DNA of 64,000 bases from Comamonadaceae bacterium (GTDB lineage: Bacteria > Pseudomonadota > Gammaproteobacteria > Burkholderiales > Burkholderiaceae_C), in contig CANCER010000003.1 of the NCBI GenBank assembly GCA_947375135.1, positions 1 to 64,000 of the forward strand, in the 5' to 3' direction. How positions within the stretch are numbered: position 1 is the first letter of the stretch; each line of letters starts with the position of its first letter. A program made the position numbers and the translations under genes. Of this stretch, positions 16,971 through 24,411 are shown one piece after another. The notes under the pieces were generated by a model that had not been told where the DNA came from, did not search any database, and saw only the letters and a program-made list of their open reading frames with translations.

Positions 16971-18614
16971 ATGACAACTGCTTCCCCTGGATGGCTCGAT
17001 AAGGAGCGCATCATTGCCGGCCCCGGCTTCAACCGCTGGCTGGTACCACCGGCCGCTTTGGCCATTCACCTGTGCATTGGTATGGCCTATGGCTTTTCCG
17101 TGTTCTGGCTGCCTTTGAGCAAGGCGCTGGGCATCAAGGAGGCCATCAAATGCGGCCCCGACGTGGGCTTTTTCGGCCAGCTCTTCACGACCACATGCGA
17201 CTGGCAGATTTCTACCCTGGGCTGGATGTACACCCTGTTCTTTGTCCTGCTGGGCTCCAGTGCGGCCACCTGGGGCGGCTGGTTGGAGCGGGCCGGCCCG
17301 CGCAAGGCCGGTGTGGTGTCGGCCCTGTGCTGGTGTGGCGGCATGTTGTTTTCGGCGCTGGGCGTTTACCTGCACCAGTTCTGGATGATGATTCTGGGCT
17401 CGGGTGTGATTGGCGGTATCGGCCTGGGGCTGGGTTACATCTCGCCCGTGTCCACGCTGATCAAGTGGTTTCCGGACCGTCGCGGCATGGCTACCGGCAT
17501 GGCCATCATGGGTTTTGGCGGCGGCGCAATGATCGGCTCGCCCCTGGCAGCTGACCTGATGAAGTACTTTGCCAGCCCCACCAGCGTGGGTGTGATGCAG
17601 ACCTTTGTGGTCATGGCGCTGATCTACTTTGTCTTCATGATGGCCGGTGCCCTGGGCTACCGCGTGCCCGAGACCGGCTGGATGCCCAAGGGCTGGACGG
17701 CGCCCACCGGCATGTCCTCCAACGTCATGATCACCAAGCACCATGTGCATGTGAAGAAGGTCTGGGGCATTCCCCAGTTCTGGCTGATCTGGATGGTGCT
17801 GTGCATGAACGTGAGCGCCGGTATCGGCGTGATCGGCATGGCCTCTCCCATGCTGCAGGAAGTATTCGGCGGCTCGCTGATCGGCGTGGCCAAGAAGTTT
17901 GGTGAACTCGACAAGGCGCAATTGGCAGCGATTGCCAGCGTGGCGGCCGGCTTTACTGCGCTCCTGAGCCTGTTCAACATCGGCGGACGTTTCTTCTGGG
18001 CCAGCCTTTCGGACAAACTGGGTCGCAAGCTGACCTATGTGGTGTTCTTTGTGTTGGGTGGCGCGATGTATTTCAGCGTGCCCGGTAGCGCCGCTGCCGG
18101 CAGCACGGTGCTGTTTGTAGGCGCCTTCTGCGTCATTCTGAGTATGTACGGCGGCGGTTTCGCCACCGTGCCGGCTTACCTGGCTGACATCTTTGGTACG
18201 CAAATGGTGGGCGCCATCCATGGCCGTCTGCTTACCGCCTGGGCTACGGCCGGCGTGCTGGGCCCGGTGGTGGTGAACTACATGCGTGAGTACCAGCTGG
18301 GCCTGGGCATCCCGCGCGAGCAGGTTTACAACCAGACCATGTACATCCTGGTGGGCATGCTGGTGGTCGGTCTCATTTGCAACTTGCTGGTTCGCCCGCT
18401 GGATGACAAGTGGTTCATGAATGCAGAGGAACTGGCCGAAGAAAAGCGCCTGGCCCATGACAAGGCCGTGTCCAACGAAGTGCACCGTGCCGATGGTGGC
18501 GGTGCCGATACGGTGCCAACCTTCGTGGTGGTGCTGGCCTGGGTAGCAGTGGGTCTGCCGCTGTGCTGGGGTGTGTACCGCACTACGCTCAGCGTGGCCA
18601 AGTTCTTTGCCTGA
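16971..18614 (+). CDS. OFA-family MFS oxalate/formate antiporter
   Basis: The 547-residue protein has twelve or more hydrophobic segments and the OFA-type N-terminus (LVPPAALAIHLCIGMAYGFS). An OFA signature loop reads GLGLGYISPVSTLIKWFPDR, followed by RGMATGMAIMGFGGGAMIGS. An unusual cytoplasmic insertion near 100-200 and a C-terminal extra membrane segment (FVVVLAWVAVGLPLCWGVYR) are also seen. It lies 35 bp upstream of fdhB on the same strand and probably imports or exchanges formate or oxalate. The substrate is inferred from family and context; some OFA members carry other monocarboxylates. Confidence 0.88.
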   Translation: MTTASPGWLDKERIIAGPGFNRWLVPPAALAIHLCIGMAYGFSVFWLPLSKALGIKEAIKCGPDVGFFGQLFTTTCDWQISTLGWMYTLFFVLLGSSAATWGGWLERAGPRKAGVVSALCWCGGMLFSALGVYLHQFWMMILGSGVIGGIGLGLGYISPVSTLIKWFPDRRGMATGMAIMGFGGGAMIGSPLAADLMKYFASPTSVGVMQTFVVMALIYFVFMMAGALGYRVPETGWMPKGWTAPTGMSSNVMITKHHVHVKKVWGIPQFWLIWMVLCMNVSAGIGVIGMASPMLQEVFGGSLIGVAKKFGELDKAQLAAIASVAAGFTALLSLFNIGGRFFWASLSDKLGRKLTYVVFFVLGGAMYFSVPGSAAAGSTVLFVGAFCVILSMYGGGFATVPAYLADIFGTQMVGAIHGRLLTAWATAGVLGPVVVNYMREYQLGLGIPREQVYNQTMYILVGMLVVGLICNLLVRPLDDKWFMNAEELAEEKRLAHDKAVSNEVHRADGGGADTVPTFVVVLAWVAVGLPLCWGVYRTTLSVAKFFA

Positions 18615-18649
18615 TTGAATTGAATCGTTGCTGGTGACTGTGAGTGAAT

Positions 18650-20473
18650 ATGTCTTTATCTGTAGCCTCTTCTCCTGATGTGCAAACCGTGTCCCTGGGC
18701 ACGGTGGACGATATGCGCGAGCGCATTCGCCGCAAAAGCAAATTGAAGGGGCGACAGGCGGATGACATATCGCTCGCCGAGGTGCGCGCGCTGATCGGCG
18801 CCGCACCGCACCGGCGCGATTTGCTGATCGAACTGCTGCACACACTCAACGACGCCTACCGCTGCCTGCACGACCGGCATCTGGTGGCCCTGGCCCGGGA
18901 GATGAACATCCCCATGGCCGAGGTGTTTGAAGTAGCCACTTTTTATCACCACTTCGAGGTGGTGAAGGGCGATGCCACCGCACCCGGACTGACCGTGCGC
19001 GTGTGCGACGGCCTGAGCTGCGAGCTGGCTGGTGCGCAGGATTTGTTGAAGCGCCTGCCCGCCCTGCTGGGCAGCCAGGACGTGCGTGTGATCCCCGCGC
19101 CCTGTCTGGGCCGCTGCGAGCAGGCACCGGTGGCCGTAGTGCACCAGCACCCGGTGCCGCACGCAACGCCAGAGGCAGTGGCTGCGCTGGTGGAATCGGC
19201 CAATGCCCACCACCCCGAAGCCCCAACCGACCGCGTGTTTGTAGCGTCAGAGCAGGCAGAGCGCAGCGTTTCGCCCGTGCCGCATGAAATGGAGGTCTCT
19301 CCCGGCTACACCGGTTACGAGTCTTACCGTGCCCACGGTGGCTACGGCTTGGCTGCAGCCTTGGTGAACGGCGAACACGACACAGAGGCCGTGATCAAGG
19401 CCATGGAAGACTCGGGCCTGCGCGGCTTGGGGGGTGCCGGTTTTCCCGCAGGGCGCAAGTGGCGCATCGTGCGCGACCAGCCTGCACCCAAGCTCATGGC
19501 CGTGAATATTGACGAGGGCGAACCCGGCACCTTCAAAGACCGCACCTACCTGGAGCGCGACCCGCACCGTTTTCTCGAAGGTCTGTTGATTGCAGCCCAG
19601 GTGGTCGGCATAGACCACTGCTACATCTACCTGCGCGATGAATACCACGGCTGCCGCGCCATTCTGGAGACCGAGCTGGCCAAACTGCAGGCCAACCCGC
19701 CTTGCCCGCTGCCGGTGATTGAACTGCGGCGTGGCGCCGGCGCCTATATCTGCGGAGAAGAGTCCGCCATGATCGAGAGCATTGAGGGCAAGCGTGGCGA
19801 GCCGCGCATGCGCCCCCCTTACATTGCACAGGTCGGCCTGTTCGGCCGGCCCACGCTGGAACACAACTTCGAGACCCTGTACTGGGTGCGCGACATTGTC
19901 GAGCGCGGCCCGGGCTGGTTCAGCAGCTTCGGCCGCAACGGCCGCAAGGGCCTGCGCAGCTTTAGCGTGAGCGGTCGCGTCAAGCACCCCGGCGTCAAGC
20001 TGGCCCCAGCCGGCATCACGCTGCGTGAGTTGGTTGCTGAATACTGCGGCGGCATGTTGGATGGCCACAACCTGTACGCCTATCTGCCCGGTGGTGCGTC
20101 GGGGGGCATCTTCCCCGAAAGCCTGGCCGATGTGCCCCTGGACTTTGACACCCTGCAGCCGCACGGCGGCTTTATCGGCTCTGCCGCCGTCATCGTGCTG
20201 AGCCAGCATGACAGCGCGCGCGATGCGGCCCTGAACATGATGCGTTTCTTTGCCCACGAGAGCTGCGGCCAGTGCACGCCCTGTCGTGTGGGTACGGCCA
20301 AGTCGGCCACGCTATTGGAAGCGCCGGTGTGGGACATCGAGACGCTGGAAGACCTGAACATTGTGATGACCGATGCCTCGATTTGCGGCCTCGGTCAGGC
20401 AGCGCCCAATCCGGTGCGCTGTGTGGTGAAGTATTTTGCGCACGAAGTAAATGGCGCAGGAGTAACAGCATGA
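18650..20473 (+). CDS. fdhB: NAD-dependent formate dehydrogenase, NuoE-NuoF fused beta subunit
   Basis: This 607-residue diaphorase subunit passes electrons from FdhA to NAD+. The N-terminal ~150 residues are a NuoE/FdsG-like thioredoxin-fold [2Fe-2S] domain with CDGLSCELAGA and PCLGRCEQAPVA. The rest is NuoF/FdsB-like: FMN/NADH site GGAGFPAGRKWRI, then YICGEESAMIESIEGKRGEP, and the [4Fe-4S] ligands SCGQCTPCRVGT with a later Cys (SICGLGQAAPNP). The same fusion occurs in Methylobacterium-type FDH1, whereas Cupriavidus has separate FdsG and FdsB. ATG 18650 is preferred over an in-frame GTG at 18644. The stop overlaps the fdhA start (ATGA). Confidence 0.95.
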   Translation: MSLSVASSPDVQTVSLGTVDDMRERIRRKSKLKGRQADDISLAEVRALIGAAPHRRDLLIELLHTLNDAYRCLHDRHLVALAREMNIPMAEVFEVATFYHHFEVVKGDATAPGLTVRVCDGLSCELAGAQDLLKRLPALLGSQDVRVIPAPCLGRCEQAPVAVVHQHPVPHATPEAVAALVESANAHHPEAPTDRVFVASEQAERSVSPVPHEMEVSPGYTGYESYRAHGGYGLAAALVNGEHDTEAVIKAMEDSGLRGLGGAGFPAGRKWRIVRDQPAPKLMAVNIDEGEPGTFKDRTYLERDPHRFLEGLLIAAQVVGIDHCYIYLRDEYHGCRAILETELAKLQANPPCPLPVIELRRGAGAYICGEESAMIESIEGKRGEPRMRPPYIAQVGLFGRPTLEHNFETLYWVRDIVERGPGWFSSFGRNGRKGLRSFSVSGRVKHPGVKLAPAGITLRELVAEYCGGMLDGHNLYAYLPGGASGGIFPESLADVPLDFDTLQPHGGFIGSAAVIVLSQHDSARDAALNMMRFFAHESCGQCTPCRVGTAKSATLLEAPVWDIETLEDLNIVMTDASICGLGQAAPNPVRCVVKYFAHEVNGAGVTA

Positions 20474-23400
20474 ACGCGCCTACCAAGATGAATGAAGTGA
20501 CTCCCGTGATGGTGGAGTTCAAGCTGGACCAGCAGACGGTGATTGCCTTTGAAGGCGAAAGCATTCTCAAAGCGGCAAAGCGCCACGGCATTGATATTCC
20601 GCACCTGTGTTTCAAGGACGGTTTGCGGGCGGATGGAAACTGCCGCGCTTGTGTTGTCGAGATCAAGGGTGAGCGCACACTGGCGCCGAGTTGCTGTCGT
20701 AACGCGACTGCTGGCATGGAAGTGTTGTTGAAGACGCCCCGTGTTGAGAAGAGCCAGAAGATGGTTCTGGAGATGCTGCTGTCGGATATGCCGGATGTGG
20801 GCTACAAGTGGAATGACGCTGACCCGCACACAGCGGCGCACCCAGGTTCCTCTGACACGGCGGTGACAGGGGGCGGGCCGGGTGACGATTTGCGCTCGCG
20901 CCATGAGGAGCCCGGTCTGCCCCCTGGCGCCGTTGGGGCAGAGGCGAGCGCCAACAACGCAACTAAAGCATTAGGCCAACACGGCGAACTCAGCTACTGG
21001 GCCGACCGCATGGACGTGACCGTTCGACCCCAACTCAAAGCACTCAGAAGAGAGCAACCCAAACAAGACATTTCCCACCCCGCCATGGCCGTCAACCTCG
21101 ACGCCTGCATCCAGTGCAACCGTTGCGTAAGGGCCTGCCGCGAAGAACAGGTGAACGACGTCATCGGCTACGCCATGCGCGGCTCGCACAGCGAAATCGT
21201 GTTCGATCTCAACGACCCCATGGGCGACAGCACGTGTGTGGCCTGTGGTGAATGTGTGCAGGCCTGCCCGACCGGCGCGCTCATGCCCAAGACCCAAATC
21301 GGCTCGCAAATCGTCGACAAAAAAGTCGACTCCGTTTGCCCCTTCTGCGGCGTCGGTTGCCTCGTTACCTACAACGTCAAAGACAACAAAATCGTCAGCG
21401 TCGATGGCCGCGACGGCCCGGCCAACCACAACCGCCTGTGCGTCAAAGGCCGCTTCGGTTTTGACTACGCGGCCAGTCCGCAACGCCTGACCGTGCCGCT
21501 GATCCGCAAGGCCGGTGTCGCCAAGGACCCGGAGTCGCTCAGCAAACTCAACCGTGACAGCGCCGACTGGTCGGAGGTATTCCGCGAAGCCACCTGGGAA
21601 GAGGCGCTGGCCTATTCCGCCGGCACGCTCAAAAACCTGCGCGATACCCACGGCAAGAAGTCGCTGGCCGGCTTTGGCTCGGCCAAGGGCAGCAACGAAG
21701 AAGCCTATCTGTTCCAGAAGCTGGTGCGCACCGGCTTTGGCAGCAACAACGTCGACCACTGCACCCGCCTGTGCCATGCCTCCAGCGTGGCGGCCCTGCT
21801 CGAAGGCGTGGGCTCGGGTGCGGTGAGCAACCAGGTCAACGATGTGCAGCACTCGGAGCTGATATTTGTCATCGGCTCCAACCCTACGGCGAACCACCCG
21901 GTGGCTGCCACCTGGATGAAGAACGCCTCCAAGCTGGGCGCCAAAATTGTGCTGGCCGACCCGCGTATCACCGACATCGGCAAACACGCCTGGCGCACGC
22001 TGCAGTTCAAGCCCGACACCGATGTGGCCATGCTCAATGCGCTGATCCATACCGTGATTGAAGAAGGCCTGGCCGACCAGGATTTCATCAGCAAACGGGC
22101 CAACAATTTCGAGGCGCTGCGCGAGAACGTCAAAGGCTACAGCCCCGAGGCCATGGAACCGATCTGCGGTGTTCCCGCACAAAAGCTGCGCGAGGTGGCG
22201 CGTGCCTTTGCCAAGGCCAAGAGCGCCATGATTTTGTGGGGCATGGGTGTGAGCCAGCACGTGCACGGCACGGACAACGCACGCTGCCTGATCGCGCTGG
22301 TGACGGTCACCGGCCAGATCGGTAAACCGGGCTCCGGCCTGCATCCGCTGCGCGGCCAGAACAATGTGCAGGGTGCGTCCGATGCCGGCCTGATCCCCAT
22401 GATGTTCCCCAACTACCAGCGCGTGACCAACAAGGCGGCGCACAGTTGGTTTGAAAAATTCTGGGACACCCAGCTCGACGACCAGCCCGGCTACACCGTG
22501 GTGGAAATCATGCACAAGGCCCTGGCACCGGACAGCGACCCGCACAAGGTGCGCGGCATGTACATCATGGGCGAGAACCCGGCCATGAGCGACCCCGACC
22601 TGAACCACGCGCGCCATGCGCTGGCGTCCCTCGAACACATGGTGGTGCAGGACATCTTCATGACCGAAACCGCCTGGCTGGCCGATGTGGTGCTGCCCGC
22701 TACGGCCTGGCCGGAGAAGAACGGCACGGTCAGCAACACCGACCGCATGGTGCAGCTCGGCAAGCAGGCGTTGGATGCGCCGGGCCAGGCCAAGCCGGAC
22801 CTGTGGATCATTCAGCAGATCGCCAATCGCATGGGTTTGAACTGGAATTACGAAGGCGAGTTCGACGGCGTGGCCGCTGTCTACGACGAAATGCGCCAGG
22901 CCATGCACACGGCTATTTCCGGGATCACCTGGGAGCGGCTGCAGCGCGAGTCCAGCGTGACGTATCCTTGCCTAAGCGCGGAAGACCCGGGCGCCCCCAC
23001 GGTGTTTATCAACCGCTTCGATACCATCGACGGCCGCGTCAATCTGGTGCCGGCCGACATCATTCCGGCCAACGAGCGGCCCGATGCCGAGTTCCCCTTT
23101 GTGCTGATCACCGGCCGCCAGCTGGAGCATTGGCATACCGGCAGCATGACGCGCCGTGCCGTGGTGCTCGATGCGATTGAGCCCATGGCCACGGCCTCGC
23201 TGTGCGGAGAAGACCTGGCAGCCCTGGGGCTGGAGGCGGGCGATGTGGTGACGGTGCAATCGCGCCGCGGCCAGGTCGCCATCCATGTGCGACGTGATGA
23301 CGGCACGCCGCGCGGTGCGGTGTTCATTCCCTTCGCCTACTACGAAGCGGCGGCCAATCTGATGACCAATGCGGCGCTGGACCCGGTCGGCAAGATTCCC

Positions 23401-23487
23401 GAGTTCAAGTACTGCGCCGTGGCGATTCGCCGTGGTGGCACACCGGCCGCCGCGCCGGGTTACGGCACGGCTGCGCTGGCGGCATAG
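20470..23487 (+). CDS. fdhA: NAD-dependent formate dehydrogenase, catalytic alpha subunit
   Basis: This cytoplasmic enzyme of 1005 residues oxidises formate to CO2 at a bis-pterin Mo or W centre. An N-terminal NuoG-like [2Fe-2S] domain (HLCFKD, NCRACV, SCC) precedes a double [4Fe-4S] ferredoxin region (CIQCNRCVRAC, CVACGECVQACPTG). The proximal cluster motif is CPFCGVGC. The catalytic Cys-metal ligand with adjacent His is in VDHCTRLCHASS near residue 436. A C-terminal molybdopterin-dinucleotide domain follows (ITGRQLEHWHTGSMTRRA). Residues ~130-162 are a low-complexity Gly/Pro/Ala insertion encoded by a palindromic stretch, described separately. No small FdsD-like gene follows. Confidence 0.97.
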   Translation: MNAPTKMNEVTPVMVEFKLDQQTVIAFEGESILKAAKRHGIDIPHLCFKDGLRADGNCRACVVEIKGERTLAPSCCRNATAGMEVLLKTPRVEKSQKMVLEMLLSDMPDVGYKWNDADPHTAAHPGSSDTAVTGGGPGDDLRSRHEEPGLPPGAVGAEASANNATKALGQHGELSYWADRMDVTVRPQLKALRREQPKQDISHPAMAVNLDACIQCNRCVRACREEQVNDVIGYAMRGSHSEIVFDLNDPMGDSTCVACGECVQACPTGALMPKTQIGSQIVDKKVDSVCPFCGVGCLVTYNVKDNKIVSVDGRDGPANHNRLCVKGRFGFDYAASPQRLTVPLIRKAGVAKDPESLSKLNRDSADWSEVFREATWEEALAYSAGTLKNLRDTHGKKSLAGFGSAKGSNEEAYLFQKLVRTGFGSNNVDHCTRLCHASSVAALLEGVGSGAVSNQVNDVQHSELIFVIGSNPTANHPVAATWMKNASKLGAKIVLADPRITDIGKHAWRTLQFKPDTDVAMLNALIHTVIEEGLADQDFISKRANNFEALRENVKGYSPEAMEPICGVPAQKLREVARAFAKAKSAMILWGMGVSQHVHGTDNARCLIALVTVTGQIGKPGSGLHPLRGQNNVQGASDAGLIPMMFPNYQRVTNKAAHSWFEKFWDTQLDDQPGYTVVEIMHKALAPDSDPHKVRGMYIMGENPAMSDPDLNHARHALASLEHMVVQDIFMTETAWLADVVLPATAWPEKNGTVSNTDRMVQLGKQALDAPGQAKPDLWIIQQIANRMGLNWNYEGEFDGVAAVYDEMRQAMHTAISGITWERLQRESSVTYPCLSAEDPGAPTVFINRFDTIDGRVNLVPADIIPANERPDAEFPFVLITGRQLEHWHTGSMTRRAVVLDAIEPMATASLCGEDLAALGLEAGDVVTVQSRRGQVAIHVRRDDGTPRGAVFIPFAYYEAAANLMTNAALDPVGKIPEFKYCAVAIRRGGTPAAAPGYGTAALAA
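20867..20953. repeat. In-frame palindromic insertion in fdhA
   Basis: CAGGGGGCGGGCCGGG (20867-20882) and CCCGGTCTGCCCCCTG (20911-20926) pair over 14 of 16 bases. A second stem joins TGGCGC (20925-20930) with GCGCCA (20948-20953). The DNA codes for the Gly/Pro/Ala-rich stretch TAVTGGGPGDDLRS to AEASANNA. That stretch lies between the [2Fe-2S] domain and the segment GELSYWADRMDV, which I recognise as conserved in this FDH type. The reading frame is preserved. Confidence 0.6.
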
Positions 23488-23491
23488 CGCC

Positions 23492-24361
23492 ATGGAGCAC
23501 GCCCCGGGCAAGTCCATGGCCAGCACAGCGCTTTATCTGACCCAGGCCAGCGCAGCACTCACCCATGTGGTGCAGGTGATGAACGAGTTCGGCGAGCAAT
23601 ACGAACTCGCCATCCCTTCCGAGCGCGCGCTCACCGTCTACGTGGACAAACGCGAGCTCATCACGCTGATGACCCTGGGTGCGCGTCCTGAGTGGCTGGT
23701 GCTGGGCTATCTGCTCAACCAGCGGCTGGTGAGTGGCTTTGACGACATCGAGTCCATCACGGTCGACTGGGAGGTGGGTGCCGCCGCCGTCAAGACGCGC
23801 AGCGGTATTGCCGATCTGGCGCAGAAGACGGCACGCCGTGTGGTCACCACCGGCTGCGGCCAGGGCAGTGTGTTCGGCGACATGATGGAAGGCGTGGACC
23901 AGCTCACGCTGCCGGATACCCACATCACGCAAGCTGAGCTGTATGCCATCGTCAACGCCATCCGCCTGCAGCAAAGCGTCTACAAAACGGCCGGCTCGGT
24001 GCACGGCTGCGCCCTGTTTGCGGGTGAAGAGCTGCTGCTGTTTGTGGAAGACGTGGGGCGCCACAACGCCATCGACACCATTGCCGGCTGGATGGCCCTG
24101 AACGGGCAGCACAGTGCGGGCAAGGTGCTCTACACCACCGGGCGTCTGACCAGCGAGATGGTGGTCAAGGCCGCGCAAATGGGCATCGCGGTGGCGGTGT
24201 CACGCAGTGGTATGACGCAAATGGGCCATGCCGTGGCGCAGAAGCTGGGCCTGTGCGCCATTGGCCGCGCTACCAACAAACGCTTTGTGTGTTTCAGCGG
24301 CATGGACCGTTTGCAGCTGCAGCCCGAGCTGGCTGGACTACCAGTGCGCGCTGCAGCCTGA
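23492..24361 (+). CDS. fdhD: Formate dehydrogenase accessory sulfurtransferase
   Basis: FdhD moves sulfur from the cysteine desulfurase IscS to the pterin-bound metal of formate dehydrogenase, which activates it. The 289-residue protein has the family blocks RALTVYVDKRELITLMT, the cysteine loop TTGCGQGSVFGD, and GCALFAGEELLLFVEDVGRH with NAIDTIAGW. The loop keeps the first cysteine, while the second of the CxxC found in Escherichia coli FdhD is a glycine (CGQG). It starts five bases after the fdhA stop and ends the formate operon, facing mutL. Confidence 0.95.
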   Translation: MEHAPGKSMASTALYLTQASAALTHVVQVMNEFGEQYELAIPSERALTVYVDKRELITLMTLGARPEWLVLGYLLNQRLVSGFDDIESITVDWEVGAAAVKTRSGIADLAQKTARRVVTTGCGQGSVFGDMMEGVDQLTLPDTHITQAELYAIVNAIRLQQSVYKTAGSVHGCALFAGEELLLFVEDVGRHNAIDTIAGWMALNGQHSAGKVLYTTGRLTSEMVVKAAQMGIAVAVSRSGMTQMGHAVAQKLGLCAIGRATNKRFVCFSGMDRLQLQPELAGLPVRAAA

Positions 24362-24411
24362 CCGGCCGCAATGACTGCTCCAGCAGGCCAAAGACGGGAT
24401 GGACGCTGAGG

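Noticed and set aside
16386..18845. An 819-codon open frame on the minus strand across the antiporter gene
   Set aside because: It is antisense to a clear membrane transporter, rich in His/Gln/Gly/Arg, and typical of high-G+C shadow frames.
20971..22908. A 645-codon minus-strand frame inside fdhA
   Set aside because: Shadow of the conserved FdhA coding sequence; composition biased and no domain.
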